64,000 nt of DNA from Spizellomyces punctatus DAOM BR117 (taxonomy: Eukaryota; Chytridiomycota; Chytridiomycetes; Spizellomycetales; Spizellomycetaceae): contig NW_015971556.1 of the NCBI RefSeq assembly GCF_000182565.1, positions 186,001 through 250,000 on the forward strand, written 5' to 3'. This document shows, piece after piece, positions 34,053-44,598 of the stretch (positions are counted from its first letter, which is position 1; each line of letters starts with the position of its first letter). A program made the position numbers and the translations under genes. The notes beneath the pieces were generated by a model, which saw only the letters and a program-made list of their open reading frames with translations, was not told where the DNA came from and did not search any database.

Positions 34053-35368
34053 ATGACCAGAGTAACCAAAATGGCGCGGAAGACGCACGAAGAGGCGTCC
34101 GGGTTTGTGGTGACACCTCTTTTGCCAAAGTCCAACTCGACAGGGGAGCAGCCGGATAGTACTAAGAAGCGGAAACGTAAGGAGGAAGTCGTGGCTGCTC
34201 CTACAGAGGCGAAAAAACACAAGCACGCCGAAAAGTCTTCCAAGGAGGAAAAGAAAAAGCGAAAGGAAAAAAAATCTCCGGAGGGAACGAGTGACGGTCC
34301 GAAGGTAGCGGATAGTACAGAAGTCAGCGAAAAGACGCCCAAGCCGAATAAGAAGAGAAAAGGAGAGGACAATAGCCCTGCGGTTGGTGAGAGACAGACA
34401 GACAACACTCCAGCTGCTCCATCTACAGGTGGATCCGCTCAAAAGAAAAAGAAGATGCGCCATCGATCAAAAGCTGAGTCGACACAGGGTGCCGGTACAT
34501 CTGGGGGAAAGCGGGGTAAGGGAAAAGTAGCCGAGGATGGTCTATCAAAGTATGGTTAGTATCCGTACATACCTATGAGGCCGACCGAGAGCAGCCGACT
34601 AAATGGTGGGTGGTTTTTAGAGAGGGAAGCCCTCAGAAGACGAACAAGGAGAGAAGCAATGAGGGAGAAGAAAATGGTATGCCAGTAACGATCTTTATTC
34701 TTATGAAGACACCCTGATATCGATTGCTTTCAAGGTCTGCTACCTTTGCAGAAGCATGGGGCACTCCATAAAATTCTGTCCGAAAGCTACGGAACAAGAT
34801 AAACAAGCCGTATCCGGAATTTGTTACAAGTGCGGTTCTACTGCCCACAAATCATCAGAATGCAAAAAAATGGTGGATCCTAGTAAGTGTCCTTATACAA
34901 TAGCTAATTTACTCATACAATTACACACCAGGACAATTTAATCATGTTTGGCGGTCACCTTATTTTAGAGAACCCATATCCTTTTGCGCACTGTTTTGTT
35001 TGCGATCAGCAAGGCCACTTGGCAAGTTTATGCCCAAAAAATGAACGGGGTCTGTATCCGAACGGAGGCGGTTGCAAATACTGTGGTTCAGTTAGGCACT
35101 TGGCGAGGGACTGTAAGCCTGCGTTGCAGGGTACGTAAATGGTTGTTGTGCATGGTACATGAATCACAGGCTTAACTCAATCTCTGTCCGGGTATCGTTT
35201 CTAGAAGCTGGGATTACCACGCTAGGCACCATCGATCTCAAGCAAGGTGGTGACGATGACGATGTGTTCGTAGCGCTACATAAGATGCAAGGTGACAAAG
35301 AAAAGGCGGCTGAGACTACAAAGCCAGGTACTAGGAAGTCTTCAAAGAAAAAGGTCGTAAAATTCTAG
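34053..35368 (+). CDS. ZCCHC9: ZCCHC9-like zinc-knuckle protein
   Basis: Five exons (34053-34554, 34621-34676, 34735-34882, 34969-35130, 35205-35368) give 343 residues. The N-terminal half is very Lys/Glu-rich with several nuclear-localisation-like clusters (KKRKRKEE, KKKRKEKK). Four CCHC knuckles follow: CYLCRSMGHSIKFC, CYKCGSTAHKSSEC, CFVCDQQGHLASLC and CKYCGSVRHLARDC. Between knuckles 3 and 4 is GLYPNGGG, the spacing typical of ZCCHC9. Family members bind RNA in the nucleolus and are linked to rRNA processing. An in-frame second ATG at 34071 could be used instead. The Fanzor element sits 120 bp downstream. Confidence 0.9.
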
Positions 35369-35490
35369 GTTAGTGGTGCCGGTATGGGAGAGGAGCTTGC
35401 TGAGCTGTTGAAGTTAGTGATCGATTTAATCATGCATTTACGGGTAGTTTGAGGTAGCTTTTGACTGATAATGATAATTTATGAGAGTTG

Positions 35491-35517
35491 CATAGTGCGG
35501 AGCCGATGGGTATTGGC
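35491..35517 (+). repeat. Terminal inverted repeat, left
   Basis: 27 bp opening CATAGTGCGGAGCC; exact reverse complement of 37608-37634. Confidence 0.93.
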
Positions 35518-35587
35518 GGCACCAGGGATTGAACCGCGCGACAACCGGTTCGGAAAACCTAATCTAACCAATCTACGTTCTACGCTA
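35518..35587 (-). ncRNA. Candidate guide-RNA (omega RNA/fRNA) region with tRNA-like boxes
   Basis: The stretch between the Fanzor stop codon and the left inverted repeat, read on the minus strand, has a box-B-like GGTTCAATCCC (35525-35535) and a weak box-A-like TAGCGTAGAACG (35576-35587) overlapping the stop codon. In characterised TnpB/Fanzor systems the guide RNA overlaps or follows the 3' end of the ORF and runs out through the element end into flanking DNA, so this is where it should be. The tRNA resemblance is partial: acceptor and T stems do not pair well. Transcription by Pol III is speculation. Confidence 0.4.
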
Positions 35588-37472
35588 CGGCTGGAACACT
35601 CCTCCTGCTGAACACTTCTGGTCTACAGTGCCCATCCAACATTGATCTCACAATCATTAGCATGTTGCAGGTTGACAGCGTATCTCGATTCCAGTAGCGC
35701 ATTCCCGATGTCCAGGCTTGCTGCAAACAGTTAGGGTTGGTACAACCCAGCAATCCGTGGACTTTTTCAACCTTGCCTTCTCGTCGTCGATAAGGTCTTG
35801 AATGAGCTCGTGTTTTGAAGCCTTTTTTGAGGAAGTCGTTGGATGAGGCCAAACAGCGAGGGCAAACAGATGAGGTCTTGTACTCGTCGAGAAGGAAGCA
35901 GTTGATCCTGTTCCGCTTAAAGAGGGTGCGCCAACCTTTCGTCTTTGATGAGATCTGAAATCTCGCAGTTCGACCGGCGTCGCTCCAATCACCCATCACA
36001 ATGGTGAAGTTTTCACCGTACTTGTTGTGCAAGTTGGATATGAGGTTCGATTCGCTCTTCTGACGGTTTATAGATGCATGCCATTTCCATCGAGTATGAG
36101 CAGGGTGGGCATAGAATTCCTTGCGACGATCCCAATCAGCGCGGCGAACGAGAAGGTAACGCATGAAGTCTATGAGGTTCATCGTCTTGTGGCTTGAAAT
36201 ACGTGATTCTATGAGGTCAATACCGCCGGCTTTCATTGCTTCCCGCTCCCTTGCAAATCGCCGGCTGCCTGTCTCCATGGCTCGCTGGTTTGCGGTGTAG
36301 CGAAACGTTGTACCATTGCTGTCTTGGCAGTAGAGAAGATCGCGCTTGTTTGGGTCAATAACGACAAAGTTCTCTTGACAAGCAGATAAGTTGTTTTCCA
36401 CATAAAGCGCTTTAACCTCTGCCTCCATCGTGTTTGCTGACTTTTTCCCTCCGCTGCGCTTTCCATACTTGTCTGCTTCTGGGTGCTTTAAGTATACAGA
36501 CACCGAGGTTCCGTCCGTCGTGATCGAGCCTTCAAACCACATTCTACGACGAGATCTAAAAGCCTTGTTCTGCAGATTACAGACGCGCAACCATAAATCG
36601 ACCTTCTCTACGGCTTCTGCTTCTTGGCGGGTGATGCAGAGGATGTGGGCGTAGAGAATGACCGTGTCGATGCGAATATGGGACTGAATCAGAGACCGAC
36701 GAAGAGGGATTGCACTGAACCGACGGAAGCCATGTCGTTCATACAGCCCAGAGAGTTTGCAGTATGCAGGAAAGAAAGCGAGAGGGTCTACAGCAACCGA
36801 ATATGCGAGCTGCTGGTCAGAAAGGGGAATGAAGGACCACATCTCTTCTAGAAGTTCACTCTCTTTAGCAGTCAAGTCATCAAGTGACTCGGGCACAATA
36901 TCAAAAAGGAAAATTGACTTCAAGTAGCGTAGCCGAGCAAAGAAAGCTTTCCGCGCTTCACTCTTTGGAGGCCCTTTCCGTCCCTTCACGTCGAGCCGCA
37001 GATTGATATACCGAAGGAGCATCTGCATGAAATGCTCTTGAACGTTGACTTTCAGGTTCGTCATCATACTCACTGTCAGGTAATTGACTGATTGCTGCTC
37101 GCCTCGTAGATTTGGGTGAACAAAGCCGACGATTTGGCAGTACCGTTGAACATATGGCAGCAAACAATCCCGCCATGCCTTCTTTGCTTCCTTTCTTGGA
37201 TGCCAAGCCTCCCCCTTGTTGAGAAGGTAGAGAATCGCTTCGATGGTCTCCTCATTCACGGTGAAGGATGGTGCAGATAGGGTGTAGAATTTGAGAGCGT
37301 GGGAAGCGTGGGAAGCGAGTTGATGGATGATGGCGATGTAATCTAGAAGACGCTGCCGGTAGGTCTCATTAGGCAAGAAAGCCTTTGCAAAGGACGTCTT
37401 GTTGCAGGTATGTAAGGTGGGTTTGTCGAGTTTTTCGAGCCTTTCGAGCTTTTGCTTTTTCTTTGGCGGCAT
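35580..37472 (-). CDS. Fanzor: eukaryotic TnpB-like RNA-guided endonuclease
   Basis: An intact intronless ORF of 630 residues. A basic start (PPKKKQK) looks like a nuclear localisation signal. The C-terminal half carries a split RuvC nuclease: RuvC-I at VVIDPNKRDLL (Asp373), GDWSDAG (494-500), LDEYKTS with Glu530 just before a zinc ribbon (CPRC 537-540 and CTNPNC 577-582), and RuvC-III in YWNRD (Asp597). A glutamate directly ahead of the zinc ribbon is the rearranged catalytic arrangement described for Fanzors. The N-terminal 300 residues would bind guide RNA and target DNA. Fanzors cut DNA next to a short motif under guidance of an RNA made from their own element. All expected key residues are present, so the protein is probably active. 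Confidence 0.9.
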   Translation of the reverse strand: MPPKKKQKLERLEKLDKPTLHTCNKTSFAKAFLPNETYRQRLLDYIAIIHQLASHASHALKFYTLSAPSFTVNEETIEAILYLLNKGEAWHPRKEAKKAWRDCLLPYVQRYCQIVGFVHPNLRGEQQSVNYLTVSMMTNLKVNVQEHFMQMLLRYINLRLDVKGRKGPPKSEARKAFFARLRYLKSIFLFDIVPESLDDLTAKESELLEEMWSFIPLSDQQLAYSVAVDPLAFFPAYCKLSGLYERHGFRRFSAIPLRRSLIQSHIRIDTVILYAHILCITRQEAEAVEKVDLWLRVCNLQNKAFRSRRRMWFEGSITTDGTSVSVYLKHPEADKYGKRSGGKKSANTMEAEVKALYVENNLSACQENFVVIDPNKRDLLYCQDSNGTTFRYTANQRAMETGSRRFAREREAMKAGGIDLIESRISSHKTMNLIDFMRYLLVRRADWDRRKEFYAHPAHTRWKWHASINRQKSESNLISNLHNKYGENFTIVMGDWSDAGRTARFQISSKTKGWRTLFKRNRINCFLLDEYKTSSVCPRCLASSNDFLKKGFKTRAHSRPYRRREGKVEKVHGLLGCTNPNCLQQAWTSGMRYWNRDTLSTCNMLMIVRSMLDGHCRPEVFSRRSVPAVA

Positions 37473-37607
37473 GATGATATCTGAAAAAGATGAAAGCCTG
37501 GGAAAATGGGCACGACAACTTATATAGGATTTTTTGGATCAAACCATAGTTCATGAGTCTACATCGAGTAAAATTATGATTAAATTGGTTGGAATCTATG
37601 TACTAGT

Positions 37608-37634
37608 GCCAATACCCATCGGCTCCGCACTATG
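37608..37634 (-). repeat. Terminal inverted repeat, right
   Basis: 27 bp ending GGCTCCGCACTATG; exact reverse complement of 35491-35517. Confidence 0.93.
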
Positions 37635-37973
37635 TATCTACACATCGTGGTGATTTTCCAAGTTATCTGCATGCGCTGCCATTGGAGTCTTCTTGCTAGA
37701 TATTTGATGTTCAAGTAACTACGTCTGACGCTAGTGTCCTATATGTTAGTGCCCTAATGAGCTGAGATTCAACAGAAGAATATTGCCACAATTTGATATA
37801 ATGGGAAAGAATGGCCCGAACATATATTCTCGCTATTGATTCTGCCTTTTACTCGCAAAGACCAAGTTGACAGAGAAATTAGATATCTACATGCACGCAT
37901 ATCTGCAAAAAATATACTACAATAATGCAAACATCGGAGTTTCCAAATCATGAAATATTCGCCGTTTATATCC
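37635..37973. other. Intergenic region between the Fanzor element and the next gene
   Basis: AT-rich, no gene. Begins at the element's right border. Confidence 0.6.
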
Positions 37974-39603
37974 TCAACCTTGCCGTATCTTCTTCATTCG
38001 ATCTGTCTCGGTCCCGCCATCGCGTCGACGTTTAGACCATTGTGGATTGTAAGAAACCTGATATTTGGCGCCCACGGCAAAGTCCTCAATTACCGGACCG
38101 CTATAATCGTCTTGTCCAGGCGATAAAAAATCCTCAAGCGTATATTGTTCTACAATGCGGACTTTGAGTTGCGATGTTCGCCGCCAAGGCAGTATAGTCC
38201 ATACCTTCTGGTTCCTCCGCGACAAGTACAGGAGAGGTGGGGTTTAATGATACGTTACGTGAAGAGTCCATACTGAAAAATAAGCGATTACGTCAACTCC
38301 AAAGTGCCAATGATTATGACTCTAATTACGGGACCACTCACCCGTCGTTTATGAAAGCAACCTCCCCAAGCAAGGGCTCATCTCCCTGACTTTGCGTTAG
38401 GTCAATGCCTTCTACCATAACCATCCCTCCGGGTGACGACTGCTTGCTGAGAAGCGATCGTCGTTTGTCTGGCAGCGGTGTCGTATGTTGCCATTTTTTG
38501 TAAGGCCGCGTGACAACCTTATCGTACACCCCGGGTTTGCCGTTCGGATACGTTGATTTAGCCCCTTCTGCATAACGTCCTTCGCCCAGTCCTGATGTCT
38601 GCCTTTGCTGCCGCGGGCTCACCGGCGACGCGGTTGATGAAGCATCGCCTGTTCTCTTTGATGGAGTAACCTCCGGTCTTCGACCTTCAGCAGACTGTTC
38701 GGTGATCGGCTCCGACTGTGGTAGCGTTAAAGGCGATGAAGGGAGACTAGGATTTTCCGCGCTTTGTACAGAGGGAGCGAGGTGTTTTAATGGCCTTCGT
38801 AAAGTTTTTGGTGTGATATCAACCAAAACGCTTGTCGTTCGAGAAGCAGCTATTCGGCGGGGTGACGAGGATGTTCCCGTAGCCCTACCTAATATCGAAC
38901 TTGTTGGGTTCGTTTGTTTTGTACGCAGCGCACCGGAGCTATCAGCAAGGGTAACAGTTTCTTCTGAATTCAACGGTGAAGACGCTGAACGGACGAATAG
39001 TAGACAACATGAGCCTTCTGGAGCCGAAAGCGTTCATGTCCCAGACCGAGCACACCTGTAGCGTCTAGGATATTGACAAGCCCGTCTTCCTGCGACCAAG
39101 TTTCTACCCCTGACGGCACCGCTTCGACGGACACAATCTTGGAATGCGTACCCTGAGCTGAACTCTGTATCGACCCTGGCTTTGGACTCTTTTTGACAGC
39201 AAGGCTGACGAAATGTTGGGCAGCTGTTGTTAGCTGCCCTTTTCCTGTCAGACTTTCAAATCTTTCAACTGCCTCTTTGACCGTTACAGAAACCGTCGGA
39301 GGAGCCACGTCCTGTGTCGCTTCGTCTTCCGACCACACTTCAGCTCCGTCGGGTTCTTTTTCGTCTACTTCTTCCCCATCATTCGGAAATGTCTGACTCT
39401 CCGCAGCTGCAAAAAGGAGACCAGGATATCTTTAGATTCATGCTCGCGTGTTCTCGTGCCAGTCAGTTGCCGTCGGGCCGGCTCAGATCGCCGCAGTTAC
39501 CTCTAGCGTCGGTTACAATGCTATTCGAAGTTTCTTGCTCCGTTTCCTCATCTTCAAAGCCTCCTAGACCAGAGAGTCTAAGCACACGCTTTAGCAATGA
39601 CAT
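37974..39603 (-). CDS. Mostly disordered protein of unknown function
   Basis: Five exons (39501-39603, 39056-39406, 38342-38963, 38205-38272, 37974-38161), all in phase, give 443 residues. The N-terminus is MSLLKRVLRLSGLGGFEDEE, followed by an acidic stretch (EEVDEKEPDGAEVWSEDEA). A possible short helical domain spans residues about 65-105 (VTVKEAVERFESLTGKG, QHFVSLAVKK). Residues of about 150-350 are Ser/Thr/Pro-rich with many SP/TP sites, as in CDK-regulated nuclear proteins. The C-terminus (YTLEDFLSPGQDDYSGPVIED, then KRRRDGG) is the most conserved-looking part. I recognise no family. It is head-to-head with the KH-like gene, 279 bp apart. Confidence 0.75.
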
Positions 39604-39882
39604 TGTGCTGGCGGTCAGTCCATAAAGTTGCGTAGGATGAACGAGGAAACCACGCGCTTTGGTCGCCTGGCGAAGTCACACGCGTCATGAAACCTCTCTG
39701 GGAAAGCTTTGGGTAAGCAGCTGCCGAAAGTCTATTTCGCTCCAAATTTCCCATCCGCCTGTCATCTCATCTGTCAATCCCCTCCTGCATAACGGAATCA
39801 CCCAAGAGGTAATATTCTGCGGATATTTTTCTCCCCAACGAATGCTTATTAACCGCCTTTCAGTTCCTTCATATCAGGCAAC

Positions 39883-42871
39883 ATGTCAACGAGCTCATCC
39901 AAATTCAGGGAGCACGTCATCCCTTTGCGAGAATTGACAATGGGAGATGTTCTCACAGTGGACCGTGGCGAACTCATCAAGTAGGTATCAGAACCAAGCT
40001 GAACTTTGTTGCACGGCATCTTCCATGGAGTCCTCACTGTTTCAGGCAATTGAGGATGACCCACTCTGTAGCTATTGTTTATGACGACAACAATGTAAGA
40101 TTAGCAATGTTCGCCGACAATGGGTCTATTTAGGACCTCTTGTGAAGTTTGTTCTTTTTGTTATAGCTGAAACTGTGGCTTTTTAGGCTATACGAGTATG
40201 GGGCCGTCAACAAGATGTGACGGATGCGTAAGTAGCACATCTGATCTATTTTGCACATGCGCTACTTCTGAAGATATCGCATGCAGTCTGCAAGAGTTGA
40301 TGGTACATGTGGAAAAGTGGGAATTGGACGCGGCTGCATCTAAGCGTCGTGATACCGCCCAGCCTGCCTCAGAAGCCTCAAAAGTTATTTTGTTGGCTGA
40401 CTGTAGGCCGTCTTCGCGCCAGACAGGAACTAACCGCGGCATGCCGCATGCCCCAACCGCGGAGGGGAAAGTCTCGAAGCGGGGCGGGGGAAGCGAGGTC
40501 GTTGACGGAACAGTGGAGACTACAAACACGGCTGCTATAAGCATTGTTACATCTCAGTCAAAGTCAGTCCAACACACTACGCCAATTCAAACAGGCCATG
40601 TGACTCAGACTGAGCAGGACCACAAAGCAATATCTAGCAAAGCTCCAATGACGAATGCCATATCTCCCACCAAGAATGAATCAAACCAGAGCGGCGTAGC
40701 ACACCGGACACCACAAAGCTCAAAGACAAACACGACTTTCGACAAGGTCGTTAAGCTCGACAGAAGGGTACTAGAAAGCTCGAGGGACTTGCTTCTGGAG
40801 CAACTACGGCATATTGGAAAGAAAACTAGTGCAGACTGCACGTTAGATGATAGTCTCGCGGTGCGTATAGTTTCTCGTTCATACTAATACATCACACTTA
40901 GCTGAACGTAATCCGGATAGATTGTTGGGGTAAATGGCAGGTCCACCGTGGAGCGGAGTGCAGAAAAAGCCACTGCAAGCCTCGAAGCCTGGCAAAGGTT
41001 AAGGATTATGGCTATCGAGGTAAGTCACTGGCCACGATGGCGTAGAAGGTATTCTAAGTCCCAACGCGTTCCCTAGCGGCAAATGAAACGGACCCCGAGT
41101 CCGAGAGAAGCTTCTGCAACCACTCCGACGACCGCTACGGCGACGACGATGGAGGCTGGGGGAGCACAAGGACTTCACTCGATGACGTTCCCCGATAATT
41201 CCGTTGAACGCGAGGAAATGGAGCAAATCTTAGATGCGTTATCAATACACTTTATGAAATTCGACAGGATATGGGAGCAACATCCACGCGGCGCAGATGT
41301 CGAAGTTGAGTATAGCAACGGGGTCAGTAGACACTTGCACACTAAACTTCCTTAAAGACGAAGTTCTAACGTTGGACCAGTCATTTAAGATAACTGGCCC
41401 AGCTGAAGTGGCCGATGAAATTCATCAGTCATACCAAAATTATTTCGCTGAAGTGGCTCGACCAGCACTGGTATGTCGCAATTCACATAGCTGCCTCCTC
41501 AACGTTTTCTTACCATATAAGTCTCCAGGAAACCCTTCGAAGTGAGCAACAAGTTCTTTTGGATGAACAAACGGCTTTGAATCTTGCAAAGGAAGAAATG
41601 GACGCGCCGTTCAATGATACCAGAGCTCACAGGCCACCAAGCGATATCTCTCATCAGGAGCATGGTCCAAGAGAGCAGTCGTCAGCAGGTCCAAGTGGTT
41701 CATCGAAGCCCATTGTTGAAATTATTCCGCCTTCATGGCCCGTTCCTCCGGTGCATGTAGCTGCGCCTGAGCGCGAAGAAATGAATGGTAAGTAGCAGCC
41801 GCGTGTCTTTTATGCCGCAACCAAGAATGTAACATTTGACAGCCTCAGCGGCGCGAGCATCAGAGCACCAAGCGACTACAACCGCCGCTGATGTGCATTT
41901 AGAACAACCTAGTAGGGAAGCCCCCCAATACCCTGTTTATGTACCACACAAGATGAAAGGCAAGGGCAAATGTACACTGGACGCCATTTCGACCACCAAG
42001 GACGCATCTCCTCCATCAGAAGCGCTGCCACAAACCTCTTTGCCGTCTGCAAAGGAAAATGGTTTTGATTCGGAGGAGGCAATCGTCACCAGTAAGCCTG
42101 CTCCCCCTGAGCTAGCGAGAAATCAGCCAATAGCGGTCATATCCTCCAAACCAATAGCAAGCGGCCTTGCTCCATCAGCGGAACCCGTTGAAAGTAATGC
42201 AGCGCCAACACTTGACTCCGCAACATCACCACAAACAACGGAAGCTTACAAGATCGCCTTGCCAACACGGACGGATACCCCTTCGATAGATGCGTCGATC
42301 ACGACCCTTGGTTACGTCTCATCGCTTTCCAAGTTGCAAGCACTCAGGAGCGATAACCTGGCAAGATTCTTCCGTTTGCCAATTGAGATGCAGACCCTGG
42401 ATACATCCTCGTTTCTGCATCTTCATGCCGTGGTGAAGCGCATTGGCGCGGTAGTCGGTGTTAATGCTGGAGTTTACGACAAGCAGGTACGTTTGGCGCT
42501 TTCCATTGAATGATACATTGGCTTGATCCTTTGTTCCTTTGCAGAGATTGTTTTTCATTGCGTACACGCACGAAGTGCTGGAAGAGGCGACAAGAAAGGT
42601 TGATGAACACATCGCTGCGGTGTGGATGCGACCTGAGATGGACGTTCCATTCGCTGCGAGAACTCCGCCGTTAAGTCCGCCGTTAAGCGTCGTCCGCACT
42701 CAATCCGGCGCTCAAGCGTTTGAAGTGAACACCCTCGTAAGTTCACCATCAAATGGGAGTAGCCCTCACATGCAGCCCTATGGTATGCCTCTAACGACTA
42801 TGTGTGGACCGCCCTATTCTTTGCATCCTTACCAACCCATGATGCGACCGCAATGGTACTACCCGTCCTGA
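39883..42871 (+). CDS. KH-like repeat protein (putative RNA-binding)
   Basis: Ten exons (39883-39980, 40046-40094, 40187-40227, 40287-40860, 40921-41019, 41077-41322, 41381-41470, 41529-41787, 41843-42486, 42545-42871) join with exact phase to 808 residues. Several segments look like diverged KH modules without a clear GXXG loop: residues about 20-72 (GELIKQLRMTHSVAIVYDDN, IRVWGRQQDVTDALQEL), about 240-285 (LLLEQLRHIGKKTSADC, IVGVNGRSTVERSAEKATAS), and a C-terminal one near residues 645-725 (FHLP-type hydrophobic helix, RLFFIAYTHEVLEEATRKV). Between them lie Ser/Thr/Pro-rich linkers. The tail ends PYQPMMRPQWYYPS. KH folds bind single-stranded RNA or DNA, but this assignment is by pattern only and the protein may be a new family. 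Confidence 0.75.
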
Positions 42872-43279
42872 GGCCATATGTGACTTGAAGGGAAATGTGT
42901 TGGCGTATTGCGAAACCTATGTATTAAACAGAAAGGGGCGTAAAGATCCTCTTTAGCATCAAGGACGCCTAGTTAAGGGGTCAACTCCCTAGTAGCCGAG
43001 GAATTTGCAATTAGTAACTCGGATCGTTTTGAATTCGACCAGCAGTAAGAGCTTTGACATACGTAGCAGATATCTTGCTTAATTTTGCATAGAACTTTCT
43101 TCTGAAAATAACAACTGTCTTCTGAGCAGTCGAAGTATATAAATAAGTACATTGCACGCCAAAAATCATTGGCACCTCACACCCACTACAGGATATAGCA
43201 TATCTACAAGAAACCAAAGCGCCTGTACCGTAAAATATGATAAAACCCCTCTTCTAATCACTAAAATAGGTATAATGTA
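42872..43279. other. Convergent intergenic region
   Basis: 3' flanks of two convergent genes. No coding or repeat signal. Confidence 0.6.
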
Positions 43280-44598
43280 TCAAGCCCGACTTCTCCACCA
43301 TTTGAGTCCAGCAACACTCGCCGTCGCTGCCAAAATCAGAGACGCCCCCAAAACGGAAGTAACTTGTGGAACTTCATGGAAGAATACGAGACCAAAAATG
43401 AAAGCAAAGACAATGTCCAGGTTTCGCATGAGAGTAGCTGGACCGGCGTTGGCCAGTTGTAAGCCCTAAGAAGAGGAAATATAAGCAACGAGCTAGCGAT
43501 CGTCGCTCAATAAGCATGTAGACTTTACCGCGTTTAAGAAGCATTGCGCCACAAATGCAGACAAGCCAACCGAAAGCATAACAAGCCATTGTAGTCGAGT
43601 CCATTCTCCCAGAGGGACAGCGTCTTGAAATAAGGCTAGTCCTATTCCGGAGAGTATTGTCGACATGGCTCCGAAATACGTGACATGCACCATAAATGAA
43701 CATCTCCCCCCAATTTTGCGAACAAGGCAGTAGGCAACAGCACTCATCAGCGCACCACCAAACGCGGCCAATGCTGCCCATGACGTGTGGGTCTCGCCGG
43801 TTGCAGAGTGGTGGGTATCGGCCGGAGATCCAAATAGGATCTCGGGACGAGAAACAAGCGCGACACCACATAGACATGCTGCGGACGCAAAGATATCGGG
43901 GCCAGTCAGTGGCTCGCCGAGGACTATACGCGCCAAGATCGCAGTAAATGCGGGGCCAGTAAAGAAAATTGCTAGGAGAACACGCATCTCAGCTTGCATC
44001 AACTGTGACTTGAATCTAGACCAAAGAACCTACTCATTCCATCTCCCAGAGGCATGTTGACAATCGTGAAAAAGTAGAGTCCCAAACCTGCAGCATAGTC
44101 AGCATGGATGTCAGGCATTAACACGTCAATGAGATAAACAGTACCCGTTGCTCCAGCTGTGCCTCGTGCGACGAGCCATGCTCTATTTAGCGTAGGAGGT
44201 CCCCAAGGGGCAACACCAAGATAAACGCAGGAAATGGCACCGAGAACAAATTGAATTACCGAGCGGACGAGAACAATTTGCAGGAATGGGAAAGATGCGC
44301 CAGAAAGTTTCACGAGGACGGACATGAGAGAGAATAAAAGTGCAGATAGGGCCTAATGCCGACAAATAAAGAGTCATTTTACTAGTTTCCTTCTGGCCTT
44401 GAACCAAAAACTCGCATGTACCGTAAACGATAATCCCAAAAGTTCTTTACTGCCTTCTTGCGGAGCTGGAGGCTTGTCAAGAAGGGGCTGTCTTTCAGCA
44501 GCATCTTCGTCTGCAGGAAGAACAACCGCCTCGGCGGGTTCTGGAACTGGACCAGGAGCGATATCCACCTCCATCTCGTTGGCATTGTGCAATGACAT
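43280..44598 (-). CDS. EamA/DMT-superfamily transporter
   Basis: Four exons (44422-44598, 44034-44352, 43529-43971, 43280-43465) give 374 residues. A polar N-terminus of about 55 residues (acidic, then ERQPLLDKP with a dileucine-type sorting signal) precedes ten hydrophobic segments in two EamA halves. Diagnostic stretches include VKLSGASFPFLQIVLVRS, FTIVNMPLGDGMTIFFTGPA, FTAILARIVLGEPL and LFQDAVPLGEW. Members are drug/metabolite or solute-carrier-35G-like transporters; substrate unknown. The QPLL motif suggests delivery to the vacuole or an endosomal membrane. The acceptor at 43972-43973 was chosen over one 21 bases upstream because it restores the canonical MTIFFTGPAF and a normal 62-nt intron. 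Confidence 0.9.

Larger units (their letters stand above)
35491..37634 (-). mobile_element. Fanzor-bearing transposon with 27-bp terminal inverted repeats
   Basis: About 2.1 kb bounded by perfect 27-bp inverted repeats that differ in no position. The outermost bases read CATA on the left and TATG on the right, so a TA target duplication (35493-35494 and 37631-37632) is possible, with the element proper at 35495-37630. The only gene is the Fanzor ORF on the minus strand; no separate transposase is inside, so movement would need help in trans or from the Fanzor itself. The element sits in an intergenic site. Identical repeats and an open frame suggest recent insertion. Confidence 0.88.

Noticed and set aside
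35518-35595. Genuine tRNA gene next to the Fanzor ORF
   Set aside because: Box-like sequences are present, but acceptor and T stems do not pair, so it is described only as tRNA-like.
41079-41322. Alternative frame for exon 6 of the KH-like gene
   Set aside because: An acceptor at 40902 gives phase 1 and runs into TAA near 41200; shifting the acceptor to 40920 and the next one to 41380 makes all joints phase 0 and removes every stop.
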